Source of the DNA: Bacteroidia bacterium
GTDB lineage: Bacteria; Bacteroidota; Bacteroidia; 2-12-FULL-35-15
Length of the DNA: 32,528 bases
Reading direction: 5' to 3'
Assembly (NCBI GenBank): GCA_020051175.1
Contig: JAGVJJ010000099.1
Location: forward strand, 1-32,528
The notes beneath the pieces are model-generated. The model had not been told where the DNA came from and ran no database searches. It saw only the letters and a program-made list of their open reading frames with translations. The position numbers and the translations under genes are program-made. Positions 1 to 7,274 of this stretch are shown here, piece after piece. Positions within the stretch are counted from its first letter, which is position 1. The number at the start of each line of letters is the position of its first letter.

Positions 1-1
1 C

Positions 2-379
2 GGTAAAGAAATTATAAATGCCCACAGCGCACAGGCCGATATAGAAGCAACGTATGAAGTATTTCTTGCACAGCTGGAACGCTATCAGAATGTGGAGTTT
101 GAAGATAAAAAAGGTGTAAAGTCGATCCCGGTAAAAAATGATATCAAAGCACTGCATGATTTTACCAACATCAATAAAACTGCAGATCTTGCTGGTCGTA
201 TTGTTTTTAACGAAGATGGGGTGGAAGTGTTCAATTTCGGGAAACATCTCGGGAAATCAGTAGAACAGGTGCTGAAAGACGAACCATCCTATTATGCGTG
301 GATGATGAATGGTGATTTTCCATTGTATACAAAACGAGTACTTACGGATATTAAATTGAGAATGGCGTTTAACCGGTAG
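2..379 (+). CDS. DnaQ-like 3'-5' exonuclease, C-terminal part (5' end outside window)
   Basis: The reading frame is open from base 2, so the gene starts upstream of the window. About 125 residues are visible. The first ones (NAHSAQADIEATYEVF) match the last exonuclease motif of the DnaQ/DEDD family, where an H and a D four to five residues later bind catalytic metal. A short C-terminal extension follows, containing FGKHLGKSVEQVL and YYAWMMNGDFP, which is typical of Bacteroidota homologues of the DNA polymerase III epsilon family. The likely role is 3'-5' exonuclease activity in DNA proofreading or repair. A GTG at 92 is only an internal codon, because upstream sequence in the same frame still matches the family. 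A hairpin at 392-452 follows the stop. The family call is fairly sure; which exonuclease paralogue it is cannot be told. Confidence 0.8.
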   Translation, partial: GKEIINAHSAQADIEATYEVFLAQLERYQNVEFEDKKGVKSIPVKNDIKALHDFTNINKTADLAGRIVFNEDGVEVFNFGKHLGKSVEQVLKDEPSYYAWMMNGDFPLYTKRVLTDIKLRMAFNR

Positions 380-391
380 AGAAGAGTTAAT

Positions 392-452
392 AGTTATCAG
401 GTTATTAAGTTATTGGTTACTATTAGCCGAATAACTCAATAACCTGATAACT
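392..452. repeat. low-complexity hairpin, 23-base arms, possible terminator
   Basis: Bases 392-414 and 430-452 are reverse complements over 23 positions with one mismatch, separated by a 15-base loop. The arms are built from GTTATT-type units. A T run (456-460) follows on the plus strand, so the element could end transcription of the exonuclease gene. Related AT-rich inverted elements lie at 16846-16973 and 32271-32528. Confidence 0.75.
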
Positions 453-462
453 TAGTTTTTCA

Positions 463-470
463 TAAATTTG
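463..470 (+). promoter_or_regulatory. possible Bacteroidota -7 box (TAnnTTTG)
   Basis: TAAATTTG matches the Bacteroidota sigma factor -7 consensus. It ends only six bases before the ATG at 477, which would give a nearly leaderless transcript. No TTG -33 element is visible at the usual distance, so this is weak. Confidence 0.3.
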
Positions 471-476
471 CTAAAA

Positions 477-1409
477 ATGATTTTGAAAAGACTCCTAAAA
501 ATAACCTGCTTTTTATTGTTTGTTGTGAGCAATAGAGTTGCTGTTGCACAGGAAGAAACCGGAGAAGAAAATATTGCAAATCAAGAAACCTATGTTCCCA
601 AAAAAGGCTTCAGAGCAGGTTTGTACATTGGTTCTTATTTTGCCAACCAGTATACTGCCAATATGTATGATGGATATGGCTTTGATATTGATGGCAATCG
701 CAACAACTGGGATAACAGCCTCATGAACCAGAAGATAAACATGGAGTACGGGGGGAAAGGTTATGCAGGGCAAACGGATCAGATTGCACAGGTGTTGAAT
801 GTTGATCCCCAGTCATGGACGTTTGGACCAACCGATATGCCTACGAATATGCGTTACAGTCCGGCAATCATGCTTGGGCTGAACTGTATTTATTCAGTTG
901 ATGTTAAAAATGCGATTATCTTAAATCTTAATCTGACAAACCTGACTGCCAATGGCAATTTTACCATAATAACGCCATTGCAGGCTAACAGTACACAGAT
1001 CAATGACCGGATAAAAACCTTTTCCATTCGTGGTAAAGAGCAGCGTATGATGCTGCAATTCGGTTACCAGCACTTGTTTGGTGAAAGCGAAAAAATCAAC
1101 TGGTTCGTAGAAGGAGGTTTACATGGTACTCTTGCAAAATTTTCCTCAAATGAAGTACTGATAAACACCTTGAGGATTGACCTTACCAGCTATTATAACA
1201 ATGCGTTTTATTCTTCGGCTCTAATCTATAGAAAGCCTATTGGCTTTGGTTTGGGAGTGTTTGCGGGCGCAGGGGTAAATATTAATATGAATCCCAAATT
1301 TACAATACAGCTCTTATACAATCCTACTTATGAGCGCATTAACATTGGAGTCAACCCGCGTTTAAAGTTTCAGCATTCTGTTGGATTGAGGGCTTATTAT
1401 AATTTTTAA
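477..1409 (+). CDS. outer-membrane beta-barrel protein, unknown function
   Basis: A 310-residue protein starting at the ATG at 477. An in-frame TTG at 468 is less likely because it falls inside a possible promoter box. Residues 1-25 form a signal peptide (basic start, hydrophobic core, end VAVAQ). The mature part alternates polar and hydrophobic residues, is rich in Tyr, Asn and Gly, and ends in RAYYNF; a terminal aromatic residue is usual for outer-membrane barrels. Segments such as MMLQFGYQHLFG, WFVEGGLHGTL and FGLGVFAGAGVNIN look like barrel strands. It resembles the broad PorT/OmpW-like porin families of Bacteroidota, but I do not recognise a specific family. It stands alone, followed by a bidirectional terminator shared with the convergent MazG-like gene. 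Confidence 0.75.
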   Translation: MILKRLLKITCFLLFVVSNRVAVAQEETGEENIANQETYVPKKGFRAGLYIGSYFANQYTANMYDGYGFDIDGNRNNWDNSLMNQKINMEYGGKGYAGQTDQIAQVLNVDPQSWTFGPTDMPTNMRYSPAIMLGLNCIYSVDVKNAIILNLNLTNLTANGNFTIITPLQANSTQINDRIKTFSIRGKEQRMMLQFGYQHLFGESEKINWFVEGGLHGTLAKFSSNEVLINTLRIDLTSYYNNAFYSSALIYRKPIGFGLGVFAGAGVNINMNPKFTIQLLYNPTYERINIGVNPRLKFQHSVGLRAYYNF

Positions 1410-1431
1410 AAATTTAAGCTCAAATAACAAA

Positions 1432-1465
1432 CAGCCCCAACACAAATTCATTAGTGTTGGGGCTG
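1432..1465. terminator. bidirectional hairpin terminator
   Basis: CAGCCCCAACAC (1432-1443) pairs perfectly with GTGTTGGGGCTG (1454-1465) over a 10-base loop. It sits between the convergent barrel-protein and MazG-like genes and could serve both. Confidence 0.8.
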
Positions 1466-1489
1466 CTGTAGTTTATCAGGGCCAAGAGA

Positions 1490-1903
1490 TTACTTCTCCA
1501 AAATCGATTTAATATCCGGCTTAAAATAAAGGTTGCTCTTCATTATTTTGCCGTCTTCGCGGAAAATAGGCTGGCCATTCTCGTCCAGTTTGCTCATATT
1601 GCTGCGTTGTATTTCATCAAATACTTCTTCAATTTTATGTTGCAACCCATGACGCAATATTGTACCGAAAATGATATACAACTGGTCGCCTAAAGCATCT
1701 GCAATTTCAACAATATCACCATTTTTACAGGCTTCGAGGTATTCTTCGTTCTCCTCTTTAATCAGGTTATAGCGCAACGTATATTCGCTCTCATCTACTA
1801 CCGCTGTGGGAGTATAACGGTTGCCAATTTTAAACACATCATGGAATTTTTCCACATGTTTGATTTTATGAATCAATGTGCCTTTATTCTCTGTTGTTTC
1901 CAT
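1490..1903 (-). CDS. MazG-like nucleoside triphosphate pyrophosphohydrolase
   Basis: A 137-residue all-alpha NTP pyrophosphohydrolase of the MazG/PRA-PH superfamily. These enzymes split nucleoside triphosphates to monophosphate and pyrophosphate, often to clean the nucleotide pool. The metal-binding pattern is present: ExxE within KEENEEY (residues 49-55) followed by ExxD in EIADALGD (66-73). The C-terminal part (EIQRSNMSKL, then FREDGKIMKS) is characteristic of the short stand-alone subfamily. Length is normal. The gene lies downstream of the OmpH-like gene on the same strand, with a repeat-bearing 73-base spacer, so co-transcription is possible. The substrate is not known from sequence. Confidence 0.85.
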   Translation of the reverse strand: METTENKGTLIHKIKHVEKFHDVFKIGNRYTPTAVVDESEYTLRYNLIKEENEEYLEACKNGDIVEIADALGDQLYIIFGTILRHGLQHKIEEVFDEIQRSNMSKLDENGQPIFREDGKIMKSNLYFKPDIKSILEK

Positions 1904-1918
1904 TTAATATAGATTTAT

Positions 1919-1977
1919 TGAACCCTCTCCTGTCCGAAGGACTCCTTTTGGAGAGTAGAGGGGCAGGGGGAGAGGTT
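1919..1977. repeat. imperfect intergenic inverted repeat
   Basis: AACCCTCTCC at the left edge pairs with GGAGAGGTT at the right edge with one bulge, and an inner CTCC-TTTT-GGAG hairpin lies between. The segment CTGTCCGAAGGACTCCTT (1930-1947) recurs at 26797-26814 with one change, so this is a dispersed element. Confidence 0.65.
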
Positions 1978-2630
1978 TATTTCTTTTTATTCTTTTCAGC
2001 TTCTTTCTTTGCCTTGTACTGTGCATTTAAGCCTTCTACAATATCATTGGTAATGTCAAGGCTATCGTTGGCAACGATAAGAAACCCACCTGGATTATCG
2101 GTATACATCATTACATAATGGTATTGGCTTGTTTTATTGTATTCTTTGATATAGTTTACGACATTTTTGTGAACTTGCTCCCTGCTATTTTGCATTTCGC
2201 CCATCATGTCCTGCAATTTCATTTCCATTCTATCCAGCTCTTCCTTGCGCTTGATCAGGTCTTCCTGTGCAGCGTTCACCTGGTTTTCCGACAACTGACC
2301 TTCGCTTGCCTTTTGCTGCAGTTCGGTATAATCCTGCTGAAACTTTTGTGCTTTGGTCTCATAATCATTCTGCAGGCGTTGCTGTTTGGCTTGTGCTGCA
2401 GAAGTAAGATCAGTTACCATTTGATATTTTTCATTGAGTACATCGCTGTTGATATAAACCATTTTTGATTCCTTTATTTCCTTCGGGCTAATAATAACCG
2501 GTTTGGCTACAGCCAGCGAATCGGTTGTTCCGGCATTGCAGGATGCAGCACAGCTCGTAAAATGAAGGTAATACAATACTGCTACGGCAATAACCAATAC
2601 AACGTTAATAATCAGGGGGGCTTTTTTCAT
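1977..2630 (-). CDS. OmpH/Skp family periplasmic chaperone-like protein
   Basis: A 217-residue protein of the Skp/OmpH family, which holds unfolded outer-membrane proteins in the periplasm. Residues 6-24 are a hydrophobic signal or anchor (IINVVLVIAVAVLYYL). KMVYINSDVLNEKY opens the domain, as in the family. A long charged, Gln-rich coiled coil follows (about residues 70-160, with QQRLQNDYETKAQKFQQDY), then a closing segment with DITNDIVEGLNAQYKAKK and a Lys-rich tail. Bacteroidota usually carry several such paralogues, and this one stands apart from any BamA gene in the window. It probably heads a two-gene unit with the MazG-like gene. A TATATTTG box lies upstream. Confidence 0.85.
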   Translation of the reverse strand: MKKAPLIINVVLVIAVAVLYYLHFTSCAASCNAGTTDSLAVAKPVIISPKEIKESKMVYINSDVLNEKYQMVTDLTSAAQAKQQRLQNDYETKAQKFQQDYTELQQKASEGQLSENQVNAAQEDLIKRKEELDRMEMKLQDMMGEMQNSREQVHKNVVNYIKEYNKTSQYHYVMMYTDNPGGFLIVANDSLDITNDIVEGLNAQYKAKKEAEKNKKK

Positions 2631-2664
2631 AATACTTTTATACTTTGTTATTTTAATTGAAGAA

Positions 2665-2672
2665 CAAATATA
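2665..2672 (-). promoter_or_regulatory. possible -7 box for the OmpH-like gene
   Basis: Read on the minus strand this is TATATTTG, a full TAnnTTTG match, 34 bases before the start codon of the OmpH-like gene. No clear TTG -33 element is visible, because the preceding sequence is the upstream gene's terminator. Confidence 0.45.
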
Positions 2673-2678
2673 AAAATA

Positions 2679-2707
2679 AAAAAGTACCCCTTGTTGAGGT
2701 ACTTTTT
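2679..2707 (-). terminator. hairpin terminator of the AhpC-type peroxiredoxin gene
   Basis: AAAAAGTACC (2679-2688) pairs with GGTACTTTTT (2698-2707) over a 9-base loop, followed on the minus strand by a T-rich tail. It lies 34 bases beyond the stop of the minus-strand peroxiredoxin gene. Confidence 0.75.
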
Positions 2708-2740
2708 ATTAATTATCCGAATAAATGTTAATTCGTGCAA

Positions 2741-3370
2741 TTAGTGTTTTGCAAGGTAATCAGCAACACCTGAATGTGTAGCTTTCATTGCTGTTTTTCC
2801 TTTTGCCCAGTTTGCAGGACAAACTTCACCGTTTTCTTCGTTGAACTGCAAAGCATCTACCATACGTAAAGCCTCATCAACGCTGCGGCCCAATGGAAGA
2901 TCGTTGATCAACAGGTGACGGATAACTCCGTTTTTGTCGATTAGGAACAATCCGCGGAAAGCAATCATTGGCCCGTTTGCAACAAGTTGATTGTTCTCAT
3001 CCAGCTCGTATTCGCCAGACAATACATCAAAATTCATTGAAATGGTTTTTGTTGTATCAGCAACAATCGGGTAAGTAACTCCCTGGATCCCTCCTTTGTC
3101 TTTTGGTGTTTGCAACCATCCCCAGTGCGATTGTTCTGTGTCTGTGGAACAAGCAACAACTGCAACATTGCGCTTTTCGAATTCAGCTAATTTTTCCTGG
3201 AAAGCATGTAATTCTGTAGGACAAACAAATGTAAAATCTTTTGGATAAAAGAAAAGTACTACATGTTTTTTACCGATATACTGATCCAATGAAAAGTCAG
3301 ATACGATTTCTCCTCCGTAAACTACAGCCTGAGCTTTGAACGATGGTGCTTTTTTTCCAATTAGTGGCAT
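2741..3370 (-). CDS. 2-Cys peroxiredoxin (AhpC/Prx1 type)
   Basis: A 209-residue typical 2-Cys peroxiredoxin that reduces hydrogen peroxide and organic peroxides in the cytoplasm. The peroxidatic cysteine is C50 in the motif DFTFVCPTEL. The resolving cysteine is C184 in GEVCPANW. The active-site Arg side is supplied by the conserved AFRGLFLID segment. It ends in DYLAKH, without the YF tail that marks overoxidation-sensitive eukaryotic forms, so a robust enzyme is expected. It is transcribed away from the AhpE/Bcp-type gene at 3523, and both carry recognisable -7 boxes in the spacer, suggesting a divergently controlled peroxide defence locus. No ahpF neighbour is seen, so the electron donor is unknown. 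Confidence 0.93.
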   Translation of the reverse strand: MPLIGKKAPSFKAQAVVYGGEIVSDFSLDQYIGKKHVVLFFYPKDFTFVCPTELHAFQEKLAEFEKRNVAVVACSTDTEQSHWGWLQTPKDKGGIQGVTYPIVADTTKTISMNFDVLSGEYELDENNQLVANGPMIAFRGLFLIDKNGVIRHLLINDLPLGRSVDEALRMVDALQFNEENGEVCPANWAKGKTAMKATHSGVADYLAKH

Positions 3371-3411
3371 GATTTATTTTTTTATGGTTTATAATTTCAA
3401 TTTTCGCGGTG

Positions 3412-3442
3412 CAAAGTTACAAAAAAAGCACTTTCAAAGCAA
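3412..3442 (-). promoter_or_regulatory. Bacteroidota-type promoter of the AhpC-type gene
   Basis: On the minus strand, TTG (plus-strand 3440-3442) is followed after 20 bases by TAACTTTG (3412-3419). This matches the -33 TTG / -7 TAnnTTTG layout of the Bacteroidota housekeeping sigma factor. The start codon lies about 40 bases downstream. Confidence 0.65.
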
Positions 3443-3478
3443 TACCCCGTATCGGGTAACAGGAATGCAAACTTTACG

Positions 3479-3486
3479 TACCTTTG
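3479..3486 (+). promoter_or_regulatory. -7 box of the Bcp/AhpE-type gene
   Basis: TACCTTTG fully matches TAnnTTTG and lies 36 bases before the ATG at 3523. No clear -33 TTG is seen. It faces away from the promoter of the divergent peroxiredoxin gene. Confidence 0.5.
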
Positions 3487-3522
3487 TGCTTCAAATTTTG
3501 TTAAACTAAAAACACGATACTT

Positions 3523-3993
3523 ATGAAAACCGAAGTAGGACAAAAAGCTCCCGCATTTACATTGCACGATTCAGATAAAAAAAAGGTAAACCTGGAAGAT
3601 TATAAAGGTAAAAATGTTGTGTTGTTGTTTTTTCCTGCAGCATTTACCGGGGTATGTACCAAGGAACTTTGTCAGACACGTGATGAACTGTCCTTCTACA
3701 ATAACCTGAATGCCGAAGTGCTTGGTATTTCAGTAGATTTGCCATTTACACTTGCTAAATTCAAAGAGCTGAACAATTACAATTTTACGTTGCTGACAGA
3801 TTTTAATAAAGAGGTTTCAACAAGCTACGATGTACTTTGCAGCGAATGGATCCTGGGCTTAAAAGGTGTGAGCAAACGTTCTGTATTTGTTCTTGACAAA
3901 GAGGGTGTTATCCGTCATAAAGAAGTGCTTGAAAATGCTGGTGATTATCCTAATTTTGATGAGGTAAAAAAAGTATTGTCAACCCTGAACTAA
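3523..3993 (+). CDS. peroxiredoxin, Bcp/AhpE-like
   Basis: A 156-residue thiol peroxidase of the AhpE/Bcp/Prx5-like group. The peroxidatic cysteine is C45 in FTGVCTKELC, with a second cysteine at C50 placed as in atypical 2-Cys enzymes, and another at C106. The N-terminal GQKAPAFTL and the C-terminal KRSVFVLDKEGVIRH are family hallmarks. It detoxifies peroxides in the cytoplasm, normally using thioredoxin. It is divergent from the AhpC-type gene, with which it probably shares a stress-response role. A strong bidirectional hairpin follows the stop. Assignment to AhpE versus Bcp is uncertain from sequence alone. Confidence 0.9.
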   Translation: MKTEVGQKAPAFTLHDSDKKKVNLEDYKGKNVVLLFFPAAFTGVCTKELCQTRDELSFYNNLNAEVLGISVDLPFTLAKFKELNNYNFTLLTDFNKEVSTSYDVLCSEWILGLKGVSKRSVFVLDKEGVIRHKEVLENAGDYPNFDEVKKVLSTLN

Positions 3994-4010
3994 AAACGTT
4001 ATATTTTAAT

Positions 4011-4047
4011 AAAAAAGGCCGCAAAATTTAATTTTACGGCCTTTTTT
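4011..4047. terminator. bidirectional hairpin terminator
   Basis: AAAAAAGGCCG (4011-4021) pairs with CGGCCTTTTTT (4037-4047), with further pairing inside the loop. It sits between the convergent peroxiredoxin and ZIP transporter genes and has A/T runs on both sides. Confidence 0.85.
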
Positions 4048-4063
4048 ATGTGTTAATATGTAA

Positions 4064-4771
4064 TTACATGGTGAATAGCGCAAATCCTGCGCCCATCAGT
4101 ATAACTATAAATTTAATAAGGTTAAAGCGGTGGTTTTCTGTGCTTTCAAAGAGTATGGTAGTGGAAATATGAAGGAAAATACCAATAACAACCCCCATAA
4201 TCCTGTCGAAATACACGGCAAACCCTTCAATCATATTTTGCCCGATAGCGTAACTGGTAAAGGTACCTAATGGCGTAACCAGTGCAAACAGAATCAGCCA
4301 GAAGATAGCATTTCGTTTGCTGATGTGCGATTGCAACAACATGGTCATCAAAGCCATGGCAATAGGAATATTGTGCATTACAATACCTGTAAGCAATGAA
4401 TCATGCGAGTGTGTGCCGATATTGGCCAATGGCATGCCTTCCAGGAAAGAGTGTACAGAAAGTCCTATCATCATAGCATACGGAAATGCATGTTCCTTAT
4501 GATGATGTTTGTGCACATGAATATGCCCATGCTCAATACCTTCCGATAGAAATTCAAGTAAAATCTGTGCAAAAAAACCAATTAGGATATATACCCCAAT
4601 GTGAGGAGTGCCGGCCGAATACACTTCAGGAATCAAATGCAGGGCACATATAGCAAACAAAAAAGCACCACTGAAGGATAAAATCAGCTTTAAATTTTTA
4701 CTGCTGATGTTTACGAATAAAACGCTTAATCCGCTGATAATCACGGATAAAAAAAGCAAAATGTACATCAT
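4064..4771 (-). CDS. ZIP family metal transporter
   Basis: A 235-residue inner-membrane protein with about seven or eight hydrophobic helices. It belongs to the ZIP family, which moves zinc or other divalent metals into the cytoplasm. A cytosolic His-rich loop lies at residues 81-94 (HGHIHVHKHHHKEH). The two metal-site helices carry HSFLEGMPL (107-115) and HNIPIAMAL (133-141), replacing the common HNxPEG/HKIPE forms in the way seen in many short bacterial ZIPs. Length fits the short bacterial branch. Two adjacent ATG codons begin the frame. No metal regulator is adjacent. Metal specificity cannot be read from sequence. Confidence 0.9.
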   Translation of the reverse strand: MMYILLFLSVIISGLSVLFVNISSKNLKLILSFSGAFLFAICALHLIPEVYSAGTPHIGVYILIGFFAQILLEFLSEGIEHGHIHVHKHHHKEHAFPYAMMIGLSVHSFLEGMPLANIGTHSHDSLLTGIVMHNIPIAMALMTMLLQSHISKRNAIFWLILFALVTPLGTFTSYAIGQNMIEGFAVYFDRIMGVVIGIFLHISTTILFESTENHRFNLIKFIVILMGAGFALFTM

Positions 4772-4789
4772 AGGCCAATTACGGGTACA

Positions 4790-4901
4790 GATAAACGAAT
4801 GGTTACGAATTTACGGAAAAAGGCTGTTGACTGCTTATATTAATATATAAAATAAAGGTTAATTCCCAACACAGTTTTGTAAATCCGTAACCATTGGTTT
4901 A
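4790..4901. repeat. dispersed inverted repeat, copy 1
   Basis: A left arm (4790-4819, with GATAAACGAATGG then TTACGAATTTACG) and a right arm (4875-4901, with GTAAATCCGTAACC) are near reverse complements. The right arm ends next to the stop codon of the methyltransferase gene. The same arms recur at 25034-25112 and 30960-31154. Confidence 0.75.
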
Positions 4902-5663
4902 TTAGTATCCTTCTTTTTTAGCAATAATTATCAATCTCCAGGATCTTTCAGGTTCAAATTTTTCCAGGTTGTAATTACCCCGCAAATCTACTATTTTAAA
5001 GCCGCTTGCGCTCAAATATTTTTCAAAATCCTTGAGCGTAAGTGCTTTAACACGTTCCTGGAAATGGTATTCTTTTCCTTTGTCAAAAAAGTGAATCCGC
5101 TTTACAATGAACTGATTTTCAATGCTTTTTGTGATTTCAAACTCAATGTCATCAATAATTTTTACCTCATGAACTACCAGGTTGGCAATTATTTTCTGAA
5201 CATTCATGAAATCCAGGATAAACGTCCCGCCCGGTTTTAATGCCTTGCTAACGGCTTCTATTGTATCATAATCATCACCTTCATCCTCGAAATAGCCAAA
5301 ACTGGTAAATAAGTTCAGGATGAAATCAAACTGCGATTGCAGCCCAATTTTACGCATGTCTTTGACAAAAAAACGTAAAGTATTGCGATTGGTGGATGTA
5401 ATGAGGCTTGACGCACAGGCAATATTTTCCGGGGACAAGTCAATACCTGTTACATCAAAGCCTTTTTTGTTCAGGTAAACCGAGTGTCGGCCTTTTCCAC
5501 AAGCCAAATCAAGAAAAGAGGCATCTTGAGCAGGAGCAAGATATGTTACCAGGTTATCTATCATCAGTTCGGCCTCTTTGTGGTTCCGGTGCTTATATAA
5601 GATATGGTAATACGGGGAATCAAACCAGTTTTCAAACCAATCACAGCTTTTATTTGTCTCCAT
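4902..5663 (-). CDS. class I SAM-dependent methyltransferase
   Basis: A 253-residue soluble Rossmann-fold methyltransferase. Motif I, which binds S-adenosylmethionine, is LDLACGKGRHS (51-61). The acidic residue that binds the ribose lies in VTGIDLSPEN (71-80). The later motif LKPGGTFILDFMN is also typical. The N-terminus (DWFENWFDSPYYHILYKHRN) is shared by a common Bacteroidota family of unknown substrate. Its promoter is probably TACTTTTG at 5681-5688 (minus), in the spacer shared with the divergent phosphatase gene. No neighbouring pathway indicates the substrate. Confidence 0.88.
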   Translation of the reverse strand: METNKSCDWFENWFDSPYYHILYKHRNHKEAELMIDNLVTYLAPAQDASFLDLACGKGRHSVYLNKKGFDVTGIDLSPENIACASSLITSTNRNTLRFFVKDMRKIGLQSQFDFILNLFTSFGYFEDEGDDYDTIEAVSKALKPGGTFILDFMNVQKIIANLVVHEVKIIDDIEFEITKSIENQFIVKRIHFFDKGKEYHFQERVKALTLKDFEKYLSASGFKIVDLRGNYNLEKFEPERSWRLIIIAKKEGY

Positions 5664-5680
5664 CTACTCAATAATTTCCG

Positions 5681-5688
5681 CAAAAGTA
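5681..5688 (-). promoter_or_regulatory. possible -7 box of the methyltransferase gene
   Basis: On the minus strand this reads TACTTTTG, matching TAnnTTTG, 17 bases before the start codon. No TTG is seen at the -33 distance. Confidence 0.4.
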
Positions 5689-5711
5689 GAAATTATTATG
5701 CCTGTTTTACC

Positions 5712-5719
5712 TAAATTTG
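5712..5719 (+). promoter_or_regulatory. possible -7 box of the SpoIIE-type phosphatase gene
   Basis: TAAATTTG matches TAnnTTTG and lies 24 bases before the chosen ATG (5744). Because the upstream in-frame TTG (5717) overlaps this box, the box argues for the ATG start. Confidence 0.45.
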
Positions 5720-5743
5720 ACATTTATAGAATCAAATAGGAGA

Positions 5744-7144
5744 ATGAAGAAAATTACCTCTGGGTTAACTACCGGTTGGCAGGCAGAAATGAATGCTGCT
5801 GCTTTCAAATACCATTCACTTATTGTAAAGGTGGGCCTTGTCCTGAATCTGCTCTTTGCCGCTGGCGACTATTTTAACAGTCCTGCTCATTTTATTGATT
5901 TCCTGGTGTTTCGTATTGTTAATTCGCTGATAATGCTGATCATCTATTTATACCGGGACAAATTGGCTGAGCGTCCTGCACTTATTGTACTTATTCCCGT
6001 ATTGGGTATTTCCATTCAGAATGCTTATATGTACAGTGTTTTAACCGGTGCAGAATTTCAAAAACACTCCTTTGCGTACATTATGTTGTTTATTGCAGCA
6101 GGTATGTTTATTCTTTGGAAAATTACTTATTCTTTGATTGTAGTATTTGTTTCGCTTCTTGCCAACATAATTCTATTCTGGCTTAACAGCTCTATGGCAT
6201 TTGATGAAATCATGGTGAATGGTGGTTTGGTGACACTTTCGGTGGCTTTTCTCAGTATCCTGCTTATATACCAGCGTACCAGTCTGAACAAAAAAGAGAT
6301 TATCGCACGGTTGGCTTTGGCCGAATCCAACCAGCAGCTGGCGGTTAAGAATGAAATTATTGAAGAAAAAAATAAGGATATACGCGATAGTATTAACTAT
6401 GCGCTCAATATCCAGAGGGCTGTATTGCCTCCAATCACCAAAGTAGATGCAGCCTTGAAAGACTACTTTATTCTGTATATGCCAAAAGATATTGTTAGCG
6501 GAGATTTTTACTTTTTTGATTCCAAGCTTACTACACCACGTAATAATCAGCCTGCACAAGAGGTCGTAGCTGTAGCTGCAGTAGATTGTACGGGCCATGG
6601 TGTTCCTGGAGCGCTCATGAGTGTTATCGGAAGCACATTGTTAAATCAAACTGTAAACAGGGCTACTGCCAACAATGCCGGTGATGCTTTGAACGCTTTT
6701 AATAAAAAAGTATCGGAAGCCTTGAATACCATTAAAGATGGAATGGATATGGCTTTGTGTATTATTAATTTTGAAAAGCTCGAAATGCAGTATGCTGGGG
6801 CTAATAACCCCATTTTTATGGTGAGGGAAGGCGAAGGCCTGTCTGAAATAAAAGCTACTAAACAGGCAATAGGAGCCGATACCAGTGAAGAAAAAGTGTT
6901 TGCAAACAATGTAATTCAATTGCGGAAAGGCGATTGCATTTATCTGTTAACCGATGGTTATGCTGATCAGTTTGGCGGTCCCGGTGGAAAAAAATTCAAA
7001 TATGGGCGTTTTAAGGACTTTTTGCTTAAAATCTACAACGAACCCATGCCAAAACAAAAAGAGCTGCTTTGGAAAGAATTCATGGATTGGAAAGGTGAGC
7101 TGGAGCAGGTGGACGATGTTTTGGTAATAGGGATAAGAGTGTGA
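5744..7144 (+). CDS. membrane-anchored SpoIIE-type (PP2C) serine phosphatase
   Basis: A 466-residue protein starting at ATG 5744, preceded by AGGAG. Residues about 25-178 form five or six membrane helices. Residues 185-225 are a helical linker (ESNQQLAVKNEIIEEKNKDI). The phosphatase domain fills 235-466 with all metal motifs: DIVSGDFY (D254), DCTGHGVPGA (D281, G286), KDGMDMALC (D332), LTDGYADQF (D404) and QVDDVLVIGIR (D457, D458). Such proteins dephosphorylate Ser/Thr on partner proteins, for example anti-sigma-factor antagonists, in response to membrane or sensor-domain signals. No sensor domain beyond the membrane part and no anti-sigma factor gene is visible nearby. A paralogue with the same architecture lies at 18002-19346, but it is broken. 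Confidence 0.92.
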   Translation: MKKITSGLTTGWQAEMNAAAFKYHSLIVKVGLVLNLLFAAGDYFNSPAHFIDFLVFRIVNSLIMLIIYLYRDKLAERPALIVLIPVLGISIQNAYMYSVLTGAEFQKHSFAYIMLFIAAGMFILWKITYSLIVVFVSLLANIILFWLNSSMAFDEIMVNGGLVTLSVAFLSILLIYQRTSLNKKEIIARLALAESNQQLAVKNEIIEEKNKDIRDSINYALNIQRAVLPPITKVDAALKDYFILYMPKDIVSGDFYFFDSKLTTPRNNQPAQEVVAVAAVDCTGHGVPGALMSVIGSTLLNQTVNRATANNAGDALNAFNKKVSEALNTIKDGMDMALCIINFEKLEMQYAGANNPIFMVREGEGLSEIKATKQAIGADTSEEKVFANNVIQLRKGDCIYLLTDGYADQFGGPGGKKFKYGRFKDFLLKIYNEPMPKQKELLWKEFMDWKGELEQVDDVLVIGIRV

Positions 7145-7274
7145 ATTGAACTCCGGAGATGTTGGGCAAATTGCTTAAGAAAAAGCAAATAGATTGCAAC
7201 CTTTAAAACCTTCAACACGTCTTAATTGTAAAGGTTTACGCTTTCAGAAAATTAAATGGCAATACGCAGTTTAG

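Noticed and set aside
6173..6598. A 141-codon minus-strand frame inside the phosphatase gene
   Set aside because: The plus-strand frame has all phosphatase and membrane features; the opposite frame has no recognisable domain.
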